This document shows, piece after piece, positions 1 to 8,125 of a stretch of 64,000 bases of DNA. The DNA is from JAHEGP01 sp963792875 (GTDB taxonomy: Bacteria > Pseudomonadota > Gammaproteobacteria > Pseudomonadales > JAHEGP01), in NCBI GenBank assembly GCA_963792875.1, contig CAWBXV010000002.1, positions 310,001-374,000 on the forward strand. The letters run 5' to 3'. The notes below the pieces were generated by a model that saw only the letters and a list, made by a program, of their open reading frames with translations, was not told the DNA's origin and did no database searches. Position 1 is the first letter of the stretch; every line of letters begins with the position of its first letter. The translations under genes were made by a program, and so were the position numbers.

Positions 1-1
1 C

Positions 2-61
2 AGCTTCCTGATAGAGCACGCCCTCGAGCTGCACTCCGGGCACACGGCATCGCGCGGCTAG
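2..61 (+). CDS. Possible 3' end of a gene entering from the left edge
   Basis: Frame 2 of the plus strand is open from the window edge to a TAG at 59-61 and encodes about 19 residues ending in HTASRG. Codons are GC-ending in the style of the neighbouring genes. The stop overlaps the stop of the convergent antiporter gene by a few bases, as closely packed convergent genes do. Too little is visible to name a family, and it may be chance. Confidence 0.25.
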   Translation, partial: SFLIEHALELHSGHTASRG

Positions 62-1029
62 AGCCTGACGACAGTGCTGATCAGGTAGCCGACGTAACCG
101 AAGTAAGCTGCCAGCAGCAATCCGCCTTCGAGACGGTTGATGCGGCCCGGTCCTCTGAAGCCGTAGCCTATCACGAACAGCGAAACGGTCAGCAGCGCCA
201 TGACCAGCACGTCGCGCGACAGCACTTCCGGGCCGACCGACAGCGGGGAAATCACACCGGCAATGCCCACCACGGCCAGCGTATTGAACAGGTTGGAGCC
301 GAGCACGTTACCCAGCGCGATGTCGTGCTCACCTTTGCGCGTGGCGATGAGCGATGCCGCCAGCTCCGGCAGGGAGGTGCCGACCGCCACGATGGTCAGG
401 CCGATGATCAGATCGCTGACGCCGAAGCCATGAGCGATCTCGACTGCAGCCCACACCAGCATCCGGGAACTGGCGATCAACAGCATCAGCCCCGCGACGA
501 GCCAGAACGCCGCTCTGGACAGGGGCATCGCATGCGCCGGCAGCTCCCGCTCCATCTCGCTACCCAGCGCATCGACCCTTTTGCGCAGGCCCTGCCACAC
601 GGTCCAAGCCATGAGGCCGAAAAATGCCGCCAGCAGCACCACCGCGTCGTCCCGGCTGAGTGCACCGTCGCGCAGTTGCCAGGCGGCCAGCGCCGTGACC
701 CCGACCAGCACCGGCAACTCTTTGCGCAGCACCTGAGAGTGCACGACGATGGGGCTGATCAGTGCCGTCAAGCCCAGTATCAGACCGATATTGGTGATGT
801 TGGAGCCATAGGCATTGCCCAGCGCGAGGCCCGGGTTACCCTGCCAGGCCGACAGCGCCGACACCACCATTTCCGGCGCCGACGTGCCGAAGCCGACGAT
901 CACCATGCCGATCAGCAGCGGCGGCACACCGAAGTGGCGCGCCACGGTGGCAGAACCCTCCACAAACCGGTCGGCGCTCCAGATCAGCAGCACCAGCCCG
1001 AACACCAACGCCAGCCACGTCATCGTCAC
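58..1029 (-). CDS. Calcium/sodium antiporter, CaCA family (YrbG-like)
   Basis: A 323-residue inner-membrane cation exchanger made of two homologous halves. Both alpha-repeats are visible: GFGTSAPEMVVSAL followed by GNAYGSNITNIG in the first half, and AVGTSLPELAASLIA followed by GNVLGSNLFN in the second. The conserved acidic residues in the two (G)TS-PE motifs are the cation site of this family. Length matches YrbG (about 325). I take the GTG at 1029 as start because GAGG lies seven bases upstream; an ATG two codons in is the alternative. It lies downstream of, and on the same strand as, arsA, separated by 288 bp, so co-transcription is possible but not shown. The ion exchanged is inferred from the family. 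Confidence 0.88.
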   Translation of the reverse strand: MTMTWLALVFGLVLLIWSADRFVEGSATVARHFGVPPLLIGMVIVGFGTSAPEMVVSALSAWQGNPGLALGNAYGSNITNIGLILGLTALISPIVVHSQVLRKELPVLVGVTALAAWQLRDGALSRDDAVVLLAAFFGLMAWTVWQGLRKRVDALGSEMERELPAHAMPLSRAAFWLVAGLMLLIASSRMLVWAAVEIAHGFGVSDLIIGLTIVAVGTSLPELAASLIATRKGEHDIALGNVLGSNLFNTLAVVGIAGVISPLSVGPEVLSRDVLVMALLTVSLFVIGYGFRGPGRINRLEGGLLLAAYFGYVGYLISTVVRL

Positions 1030-1317
1030 AGGTCAACCTCATCGATCACACATCGGGTATGCACGCCTCAGGCAGGGAGGGCTTGCCGAGCTGCCGCATA
1101 GACGCCCTTGGGAACACTGCCAGGAGCGGCTGCCATGATGCCACATGGCAGGTCGCCTCTGCACGACAGGTCCGACAATTATTATTTCCGCCTCACTACC
1201 CACGTAACCACACCGCGGGGATTTCAGACGCGATTGTCGGGCTTCAGCGCCGTTGCGCGATTGGACCGCGTGTCGCCCCGCGCATACCGGTGGACAACCC
1301 GGCGCTGGTTGCCGATG

Positions 1318-3105
1318 TCAGCTTGCTTGCGCGGTGTCATTCGCCAACTCCAGCAGGTGCTCCACACCAACCGGCTCCTGCTGCAACAGCGGCACGACCG
1401 CGAAGCGCCTGGCAAGCCGGGTAGCCACCGCATCAATTTCCCGCAGTTCGTTCAGTGCGCGCTGCCGAAGCAGCGGCGAGCGCGGATGCGCCTTGGCGAC
1501 GCTGTTATTGACCACCCATGCCCACGGCTCGATGCCCGCGCGACGCAGGTCCGCCTGCAGGCTCGCGGCCTCCAGCACGGGGGTGGTTTCCGCCAGGACA
1601 ACGAGCAGCACCTTGGTCTGCTTCGGGTCCCGCAGCTGCATCATCGGCGTCGTATAGCGAAGACCGCTACCACCCATCTGCCGCGTGACCTCGCGATGAT
1701 AGGCACCGGTTGCATCCAGCAGGAGCAGGGTATGGCCTGTCGGCGCGGTGTCCATCACCACGAACTTCCTGCCCGCCTCACGGATGATTCTGGAGAAGGC
1801 TTGAAACACGGCAATTTCCTCCGTGCAGGGCGAGCGTAAGTCCTCTTCCAGCAGCGCCCGTCCTGCGGCATCGAGCTGAGCGCCCTTGGTGTCCAGTACA
1901 TGTTGCCTGTAGCGCTCTGTTTCCTCATGCGGATCGATGCGGCTGACCGTCAGATTGGCGAGCGAACCTGCCAGCGTGTCGGCCAGGTGCGCGGCCGGAT
2001 CGGATGTGCTGAGGTGAACGGGCAGACCTCGGCGCGCCAGCTCGACGGCGACCGCCGCCGCCAGCGTTGTTTTGCCAACGCCGCCTTTGCCCATCAGCAT
2101 GACCAGACCGTGGCCATCAGCGGCAATGTCATCGATCAGTGAAGACAGGTCGGGGGTGCTGAGTGATGGCGGCAGTTCGACCGCGTTTGCGGCGGCCGTG
2201 CTGGCACTGCCTGCCAGGAGCTTGCGCAAGGCATCAAGCCCTACCACATTGAACGGCTTGAGCGTGACTTGATCGCACGGCAGGGCCCGCAGTCCATCCG
2301 GGAGGTCGTCGATCGCCGCTCGTTCCCGCTCGCAGATGGCTGCGGCCAGGCCGTCGCGCTCCGCTTCGGCGGGGGGGAGCACGCCATTGATGACGAGGTA
2401 CTGTTGCGACAAGCCGACGGCGACCAGCTCCTCGTGCGTGCGGGCGACTTCGCGCAGCGTGGCGCGCTGCGCACGGGCCACCAGCACCAAACGGCTGCGC
2501 GCAGGATCGGCCAGCGCTTCGACAGCGGCCCGATACTGGGTGCGCTGCTTTTCCAGTCCCGCCAACGGCCCCAGACAGGACGCGTCACCCTTGCCCGCCT
2601 CAAGAAAGCCGCTCCATGCGCCTGGCAGCTGCAGCAAGCGGATGGTGTGGCCCGTCGGGGCCGTATCGAACAGGACGTGGTCATACCCGGCCGTCAACGC
2701 AGCGTCGGTCAGCAGTGCGGTGAACTCGTCAAAGGCGGCGATCTCCGTGGTGCAGGCACCCGAGAGTTGCTCCTCGATACCACTCACCACCTGCTCGGGC
2801 AGCACGCCGCGCACGGGGCCGACGATGCGATCCCGATAGGCTTGCGCCGCCGCCTGCGGGTCAATCTCCAGCGCCGACAGATTGGGCACAGCGGGAATGG
2901 CCGTCATTTGATCGCCGATGCTGATCCCGAAAACCTGCCCCACATTGGAGGCGGGATCGGTGCTGACCAGCAACACGCGCCTGCCCGCGCCTGCAAGCTG
3001 GACGGCCATGGCGCAGGCAATGGAGGTTTTGCCGACACCGCCTTTTCCCGTAAAAAAAAGGAAGCGCGGCGGATGATCGAGGAAGTGCATGGCCTGTCCC
3101 CGCAA
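1318..3105 (-). CDS. arsA: Arsenite efflux ATPase ArsA
   Basis: A 595-residue cytosolic ATPase that normally docks on ArsB or Acr3 and drives As(III)/Sb(III) export. It has the tandem two-domain layout: a deviant Walker A FTGKGGVGKTS near residue 20, a second GKGGVGKTT in the C-half, and a DTAPTGHT signature in each half. Cysteines that line up with the metalloid site of ArsA are present (SGACTTEI, GDASCLGP and SPCTEEI). Length matches the family (about 583). It follows arsD directly. No ArsB or Acr3 pump is encoded anywhere in this operon or window, which is odd for an arsA gene. Confidence 0.95.
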   Translation of the reverse strand: MRGQAMHFLDHPPRFLFFTGKGGVGKTSIACAMAVQLAGAGRRVLLVSTDPASNVGQVFGISIGDQMTAIPAVPNLSALEIDPQAAAQAYRDRIVGPVRGVLPEQVVSGIEEQLSGACTTEIAAFDEFTALLTDAALTAGYDHVLFDTAPTGHTIRLLQLPGAWSGFLEAGKGDASCLGPLAGLEKQRTQYRAAVEALADPARSRLVLVARAQRATLREVARTHEELVAVGLSQQYLVINGVLPPAEAERDGLAAAICERERAAIDDLPDGLRALPCDQVTLKPFNVVGLDALRKLLAGSASTAAANAVELPPSLSTPDLSSLIDDIAADGHGLVMLMGKGGVGKTTLAAAVAVELARRGLPVHLSTSDPAAHLADTLAGSLANLTVSRIDPHEETERYRQHVLDTKGAQLDAAGRALLEEDLRSPCTEEIAVFQAFSRIIREAGRKFVVMDTAPTGHTLLLLDATGAYHREVTRQMGGSGLRYTTPMMQLRDPKQTKVLLVVLAETTPVLEAASLQADLRRAGIEPWAWVVNNSVAKAHPRSPLLRQRALNELREIDAVATRLARRFAVVPLLQQEPVGVEHLLELANDTAQAS

Positions 3106-3465
3106 TCAGCAGCAGCGACTGCCGGAGCAGCAGCCGCCCTGCGACTCGGCAGTGTCGGCCTCGGTGATGCCCGCCCAGCGGGCCAGTTCGGCACGACCAG
3201 GGTAGCGACCGGCCAACGCCACTTCGCCATCCACCAGTATCAAGGGCAGCGCCGCTTGACCGGAGCGCTCCAGGAAGGCTTTGACCGTCTGGTTCCCGGC
3301 AAAGGCCAGCGGTTGCTGGGCCAGGTTCAGGCGCTCGATCTGCGCACCATGGTGCCTGGCCCATTCCACGTCGGCAGCGAAGTTGACCAGCGCCTGATCG
3401 ACGTCAACGCCACAGACACCGGTACTGCAGCACAGGGCCGGGTCGAAAATCTGGATGGTAGTCAT
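3106..3465 (-). CDS. arsD: Arsenical metallochaperone ArsD
   Basis: A 119-residue chaperone that passes As(III) from thiols to ArsA and acts as a weak repressor in some systems. The chaperone cysteines are all present: Cys12-Cys13 and Cys18 in ALCCSTGVC. It also has the C-terminal vicinal pairs Cys112-Cys113 and Cys118-Cys119, as in the long plasmid R773-type ArsD. It abuts arsA with no intergenic gap and lies 72 bp after arsC. Confidence 0.95.
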   Translation of the reverse strand: MTTIQIFDPALCCSTGVCGVDVDQALVNFAADVEWARHHGAQIERLNLAQQPLAFAGNQTVKAFLERSGQAALPLILVDGEVALAGRYPGRAELARWAGITEADTAESQGGCCSGSRCC

Positions 3466-3537
3466 AGCTTGTCCTCTAGCGGGTGGGTCGGCGCTGACCG
3501 GACCTGACGTTCACCTGCATCGACCCCGCAGCGAACA

Positions 3538-4017
3538 TCAGGTGGCCAAGGCGCCGATGCGATCCAGTTCGCGCTGCAGTGCGGCTTTGTCCTGCTGCAA
3601 CTCGGCCAGCGGCAGCGCCAGCAATGCCTCGATACGTGCGCGCAAAATCCGGTATGCGGCCATGAACGCGACGTCGACCGCTTCATCGGTGCCCGTCGCG
3701 CTGGCCGGGTCTGCAACGCCCCAATGGGTGCGCAGCACAGGACCCAGATAGGCAGGGCAGGTCTCGCCTGCGGCGCTGTGACACACTGTGATAACGATGT
3801 CCGGAGTGATCGGCAGGTCATCCCACGACTTGCTGTGGCAACCCTCGGCAGCGATGCCCTCGCGGGCGAGCAGTGCCAGCGATCGAGGGTGGACCTGCCC
3901 CGTGGGTTGACTACCAGCGCTCATGGCCCGCCATCCTGCAGGCGCGAGGTCATTGAAGATGGCCTCGCCAAGAATCGAGCGGCATGAATTGCCGGTGCAG
4001 AGGAAGAGGACGTTCAT
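3538..4017 (-). CDS. arsC: Arsenate reductase ArsC, thioredoxin-coupled LMW-phosphatase type
   Basis: A 159-residue cytosolic enzyme that reduces As(V) to As(III). The N-terminal P-loop CTGNSCRS gives the nucleophile Cys7 and Arg13. Asp103 in GVADPA is the usual general acid. Cys79 and Cys87 (TVCHSAAGETCP) match the redox pair that relays the disulfide to thioredoxin in the S. aureus-type enzyme. Its start overlaps the arsR stop by four bases (ATGA), which indicates translational coupling. Length is slightly above the family norm of about 135-140 owing to a helical C-terminal tail rich in Leu, Gln and Glu. Confidence 0.94.
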   Translation of the reverse strand: MNVLFLCTGNSCRSILGEAIFNDLAPAGWRAMSAGSQPTGQVHPRSLALLAREGIAAEGCHSKSWDDLPITPDIVITVCHSAAGETCPAYLGPVLRTHWGVADPASATGTDEAVDVAFMAAYRILRARIEALLALPLAELQQDKAALQRELDRIGALAT

Positions 4018-4382
4018 CGTTCATGAGCCGCAGAGAGCCACGGCAGTACCGCCTCAGAGCACCCGGACGCCGCACGAAGGTCTGCACAGTGCTCGGGGTG
4101 CCCGGCGCAGCACTCTTCGGTCAGGTACGCGATCAGCTCCAGCATCAGCGGGATGTTGGCCCGGTAGCGCTGGAATCGCCCTTCCTGCTCAACGCTGAGC
4201 ATCCCGGCCCGCAGCAGTGCCTTGAGGTGGAACGACAGGTTGGCCGGAGGCACATCGAGCGTTGCGCCAATCTCACCCGCGACCATGCCCTCGCCGCCCT
4301 TCCTGACAAGCAACCGGTACACGTCCAGCCGCAGACCTGACGAGAGTGACTCAAAAATTGCAGTAGCCATACCTTTTTCCAT
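4014..4382 (-). CDS. arsR: ArsR/SmtB-family repressor of the ars operon
   Basis: A 122-residue winged-helix repressor, first gene of the minus-strand ars operon. The helix-turn-helix segment is GEIGATLDVPPANLSFHLKAL. The classic ELCVCDL metal site in helix 3 is absent. Instead cysteines cluster near the C-terminus (ECCAGHPEHCADL and a later Cys), so As(III) may be bound by the C-terminal thiols as in CgArsR- or AfArsR-type proteins (inference). Two starts are possible: ATG at 4382, or ATG at 4370, which has a GGAAAAAGG Shine-Dalgarno-like run in front. Expected to be released from DNA by arsenite. Confidence 0.92.
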   Translation of the reverse strand: MEKGMATAIFESLSSGLRLDVYRLLVRKGGEGMVAGEIGATLDVPPANLSFHLKALLRAGMLSVEQEGRFQRYRANIPLMLELIAYLTEECCAGHPEHCADLRAASGCSEAVLPWLSAAHER

Positions 4383-4384
4383 AT

Positions 4385-4408
4385 TTCAACAATACAACAA
4401 ATATTGAA
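4385..4408 (-). promoter_or_regulatory. Probable ArsR operator/promoter
   Basis: A strikingly AT-rich 24-bp stretch in GC-rich DNA, directly upstream of arsR. It contains two overlapping dyads: CAATA/TATTG and TTCAA/TTGAA. Imperfect AT-rich dyads next to the start codon are typical of ArsR operators. I could not fix a clean -35/-10 pair. Confidence 0.5.
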
Positions 4409-4882
4409 TCATTGACAGGAAATCGGGGAGCCTCCCGGCAGGCAGCGCGCAGCGCCAGAACGCGGCCTCTACCGCGCGACACGGTACCGATTGCCGGGCA
4501 AGGAACAGACCCGGGTGCCATGCGAACGGAAGGCCGACGCGCGAAACAGGGGGAATGTGGCACTGACAGCATGGACAATGCCTCGGAACCGCGGCGGCAT
4601 CGACCCCGAACGGGCAGAGCACGACATGGCGCGGCCCGTGTCCTGCGCGCTGTTCATAGATCGGAGCTCAGCCGAATATTTACCAAAAAGCCACGCCAGG
4701 CATCGAATCCTCATGCGAAAATGCGCGCCCTGAGGCGCTGCCATGACGCAGACAATGCATTGCCTCACGACGATGATGCCAACTCCTGCACTGCCAACAG
4801 CGGCAACCATACGTTAGCCTGAACCACTCAGGGGAACTCCCGTGACAAGCCACCGGCAATTGAACCCAAACGGTCCATACCC
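4409..4882. other. Intergenic region, divergent ars / matrixin
   Basis: About 470 bp between arsR and the protease gene. No open frame with a convincing ribosome binding site and coding-like composition was seen. It should hold the promoters of both flanking transcription units, but only the ars operator is recognisable. Confidence 0.5.
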
Positions 4883-5563
4883 ATGATGAAACGCCTGGCC
4901 CGCCGCCTGGGCATTCTGCCGCTCCTGCTGGCCCCCGCCGCGGCCTGCGCCTTTGTTCGCGTGGGGGACGGCTGGGACGGACCCGGCCGCAACCCGCACG
5001 TCGTCCACTACTATTTTGGCGACTTCGCCGCGCTGCAGAGTACCGACCACGCCGCGGCAAAGGCCGCGTTCCAGCGCGCCATGCGCGCCTGGAGCGAGGC
5101 AACCTCCGGCAATCTCACCTTCAGCGAGGTCTTTGAGCCCAATCAGCCCAACACCATCGACATAGTGTGGATCGATGAACCGGGGCACTTTCCCGACAAT
5201 GGCGTGGCTCACTCCTATTATGCGGCGCCACCGAACCCTGAATCGCATGCCGGTGACATTCACCTCAACCCTCGGCGACAGTGGGCCACGGGCGATCAGG
5301 TCGCTTCATCCGCGTTTCAGATCGAACGCGTTGCCGTGCACGAGATCGGCCACGCCCTGGGAATGGATCACTCCGATATATCCAGCGCCGTCATGTATGG
5401 CACCGTTCAGACCGGTGAGGTATTCAGCGGCCTGAGCGCGGATGACATCGAGGGCATCTGCACGCTGTATCTGTGCTCGCCGCGGCAGCCCAACCCGGTG
5501 CCGCTGGCACTGATCGGCCTCTACGGTATCGCGCATGCACGGCGCTGCCGTCACAGGCCTTGA
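4883..5563 (+). CDS. Secreted matrixin-like zinc metalloprotease (M10A type)
   Basis: A 226-residue protein with a Sec signal peptide (MKRLARR then a hydrophobic stretch ending near ACAF). The zinc signature HEIGHALGMDH gives His153, Glu154, His157 and His163. It is followed by the Met-turn Met171 in SAVMYG, the metzincin hallmark. There is no obvious propeptide cysteine switch, as in many short bacterial matrixins. The C-terminus reads PNPVPLALIGLYGIA then a basic tail, which resembles a short membrane-sorting tail but lacks a clean PEP motif. The start could be either of two adjacent ATGs. It stands alone between long intergenic regions. Confidence 0.82.
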   Translation: MMKRLARRLGILPLLLAPAAACAFVRVGDGWDGPGRNPHVVHYYFGDFAALQSTDHAAAKAAFQRAMRAWSEATSGNLTFSEVFEPNQPNTIDIVWIDEPGHFPDNGVAHSYYAAPPNPESHAGDIHLNPRRQWATGDQVASSAFQIERVAVHEIGHALGMDHSDISSAVMYGTVQTGEVFSGLSADDIEGICTLYLCSPRQPNPVPLALIGLYGIAHARRCRHRP

Positions 5564-6088
5564 GCACTCTGCCCATGACGCTTGCTGAACAGTTCCCAAG
5601 CCCGAACTGCAGCAGGGGAGCAGCCGACCCGACTATCAAACAGGGTGGCACCCGGAGGCGCCGACAGCGCACTGTGCCAATGGTCGCATTGGCCTATAAT
5701 TACCGAACTGTGGCATGATGCCCACGGATACAACGCGGCCGCCGCAGGCAGTCCCGCCGCTTAGCGGTACTCTCTACATGGGGGGCGACAGCTTGGTTCC
5801 ATTGGTCGGACGGTAAGCGATGGGCTCTGCTCTGGCAATAACTACCGGCTCGGCTGCTGCAGAGGCTGCGGCCCGGGCCAACGCGCCATGCGGTGGCCAG
5901 CCTCAGCCTGCAGGGACGCGCGACGGACGCTGTGCAGCGCCATGGCTCCCTGAGGGCAGAACGCGCAAATCCTGCAGCACCCTCGCAGGCGTTACCATCC
6001 AGCTAGACTGCGCGCGACCCTTACGCCGCACCCACTCCGGCCGCCCCGGCCGGGTCCGAACTCATAGAGGCTATCGAAACCCAATCAC
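5564..6088. other. Intergenic region upstream of the ABC exporter
   Basis: 525 bp with no convincing gene. It contains a perfect 7-bp hairpin (GCCAATG/CATTGGC, loop GTCG, 5676-5693) immediately followed by TATAAT at 5695-5700. No good -35 lies 16-18 bp upstream of that box, so its role as a promoter is uncertain. The hairpin could terminate transcription from the protease gene or act as an operator. Confidence 0.4.
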
Positions 6089-7936
6089 ATGTATGTCATC
6101 GACGTTATCCGCCAATCCTTTGCCATACTCGCCAGCCGAGGCAGGAATCAGCTCATCTTTCTGCAGCTGTTCAATCTGCTGTCGGCCTTCATACAGGTAT
6201 TCGGCGTTGCCAGCATCGCCCCGTTCATTGCGGTGATCTCCAACCCGGAGATCATCCATACCAACGGCATTCTTGCAGCCTGCTACGCGGCCGCCGGTTT
6301 CAGCTCAGACACCCAATTCATCGCAGCCTTCGCTGTCATCTCTGTCTGCCTGATCCTGACGTCAAACCTGATTACGGGACTTACCTACTGGCTGTCCTTC
6401 CGTTTCAGCATCGATATCGGCAGCCTGCTGCAGAATGAGCTATTTTCGAACCTCCTGCGGCGCCCCTATATCTTTCACAAGGTTACTGATCACAATAAGG
6501 CGATCGCACTGGTAAACCAGCAGCTTCCCCGGTTTATCTATATGGTGCTGCAGCCCATCCTCATTTTATTCAGTCAATTGATGGTCTCCATGGTGATCCT
6601 TGGCGGCCTGTTCGCGCTAGACCCGCTGATCGCACTGAGCGCCGGTGTCGTTGTCGGCGGTTCCTACGGACTGACCTATATTATGCTTCGCAAGGCGCTG
6701 GGCTACCATGGCCACTGGGTTTCAAAGAGAAACGACGGCGTACAGGCGACGCTCTCCGAAGCCTTTATCGGGGTCAAGGAGATTAAACTCAGGGGCAACG
6801 AACGCGAATATGTCAAACGCTTCGAGATCTTCAACCGCCAGGGCCTCGTGTCAACCTCGTTCATCGCACTAGCGGGAGATATCCCCAAACTCATCATCGA
6901 ATCGATAAGTTTTGGCGCGATCATTCTGCTCGCCGTACTAATGATTTCCTTTGGCGATAGAGACAGCGAAGTCATTGGCCTGATCAGCCTTTACGCCCTG
7001 GCCGGCTACAAACTGCTGCCCACCATGCAGCAGGTCTATCGCTGCGTGTCCAGCATCAGCGCGCATGGCAGCATTGTGCCAACCATTGCGTCGAACCTCG
7101 ATGCCGCCGCCGACGCCAACCACGATGAGCCATCCGTGAGCCTGGCGTCCGCTATCAGTGAGATGGGACTGGCGAATATTTCTTTTTCCTACCCTGAAGC
7201 AAAGGACACGGCGCTGAACGATGTCACTTTGACCTTCACCAGAGGCACCGTGAACACCATCGCCGGCCCCTCCGGCTCGGGCAAGTCCACCCTCGCCGAC
7301 ATCGCCCTGGGCTTGCTGCAACCGCAATCCGGCCATTTGACGATCAACGGCAAGCCGCTGGCAGAGGACCAGCTGCGCGCCTACCGGGCGGCGATCGGCT
7401 ACGTGCCGCAGCACATTTTTCTGACCAACGATTCGGTAGTGGCGAATATCGCCTTCGGCGTGCCCAGCGACGAGATCGATCTGGCGCGGGTAGAGCGGGC
7501 GCTGGCGATGGCCAAGGCGCGGGACTTCGTCGACAAGCTGCCCAACGGCATGCACTCCAATCTCGGCCAGGACGGCAAACTGCTCAGCGGCGGGCAGCGG
7601 CAAAGAATCGGCATCGCACGCGCGCTGTATCACGATGCGCAGATCCTCATCCTCGACGAGCCCACCAGCGCCCTCGACATCGAGTCTGAGCACGAGGTCA
7701 TGCTGACCCTGCAGTCCCTGAAAAACGCGGTGCTCATCGTGATCATCTCCCACCGGCCAGCGGCCATCAAGATGTCAGACAACATCACGCTGATCGAAAA
7801 CGGCGAGCTGGTAGCGCGCGGATCGTACATCGAGCTGCAGAACGACAACACCTACTTCCAGAAACTGATGGAAATGTCCGCGGCCGAAGACATCGCGGCC
7901 TCGCAGCGCCTCGTCGCCGTGGGAGCGGCCCGCTAG
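6089..7936 (+). CDS. ABC exporter, fused membrane and ATPase domains (half-transporter)
   Basis: A 615-residue type IV (ABC exporter) half-transporter expected to dimerise in the inner membrane. The N-terminal ~330 residues hold six hydrophobic segments. The nucleotide-binding domain follows with Walker A GPSGSGKST (about 393-401), signature LSGGQRQRIGIARA (about 499), Walker B ILILDEPTSALD and the switch His in ISHRP. The layout resembles lipid, glycolipid or polysaccharide-associated exporters (MsbA/PglK-like), but the substrate cannot be told from sequence. No peptidase domain is present and no partner gene is adjacent. Confidence 0.88.
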   Translation: MYVIDVIRQSFAILASRGRNQLIFLQLFNLLSAFIQVFGVASIAPFIAVISNPEIIHTNGILAACYAAAGFSSDTQFIAAFAVISVCLILTSNLITGLTYWLSFRFSIDIGSLLQNELFSNLLRRPYIFHKVTDHNKAIALVNQQLPRFIYMVLQPILILFSQLMVSMVILGGLFALDPLIALSAGVVVGGSYGLTYIMLRKALGYHGHWVSKRNDGVQATLSEAFIGVKEIKLRGNEREYVKRFEIFNRQGLVSTSFIALAGDIPKLIIESISFGAIILLAVLMISFGDRDSEVIGLISLYALAGYKLLPTMQQVYRCVSSISAHGSIVPTIASNLDAAADANHDEPSVSLASAISEMGLANISFSYPEAKDTALNDVTLTFTRGTVNTIAGPSGSGKSTLADIALGLLQPQSGHLTINGKPLAEDQLRAYRAAIGYVPQHIFLTNDSVVANIAFGVPSDEIDLARVERALAMAKARDFVDKLPNGMHSNLGQDGKLLSGGQRQRIGIARALYHDAQILILDEPTSALDIESEHEVMLTLQSLKNAVLIVIISHRPAAIKMSDNITLIENGELVARGSYIELQNDNTYFQKLMEMSAAEDIAASQRLVAVGAAR

Positions 7937-8015
7937 CAACCGGCGTGTGCGGGGTCCGCGTGCGCGAGCCGGGCCCGAGGATTACCTACTGAGGCACAGT
8001 GGGCGGTGTGTGACC

Positions 8016-8067
8016 GGTGCGCCGGCCGCCGGGTCGCCGGCCGCCGGGGCGCCGGCCGCCGGTGCGC
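8016..8067. repeat. 15-bp tandem repeat, about 3.5 copies
   Basis: Three consecutive 15-bp units ending in GCCGGCCGCC (8016-8030, 8031-8045, 8046-8060) plus a 7-base partial unit. Units differ only in bases 2-5. The array lies between two convergent genes, outside any credible coding frame. The repeated GGCCGGC core is self-complementary and could fold. Similar 12- or 15-bp three-copy arrays occur at three other places in this window. Confidence 0.85.
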
Positions 8068-8125
8068 AAAAATGGGGATCGCGATAGCGGCGGCGCAGCA
8101 GAACCGCCCCCGGCCCTAACAACCT

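Noticed and set aside
4883..5563. PEP-CTERM or GlyGly-CTERM sorting signal on the matrixin-like protease
   Set aside because: The tail PNPVPLALIGLYGIA plus basic residues is suggestive, but the PEP or GG motif is missing and the hydrophobic stretch is short.
5676..5700. Strong sigma-70 promoter (TATAAT) before the ABC exporter
   Set aside because: No acceptable -35 at 16-18 bp and almost 390 bp to the gene. Kept only as a description of the intergenic region.
5820..6236. 138-codon plus-strand frame upstream of the ABC exporter
   Set aside because: No ribosome site, Arg/Pro/Ser-rich shadow-like composition, and it overlaps the start of the clear ABC gene.
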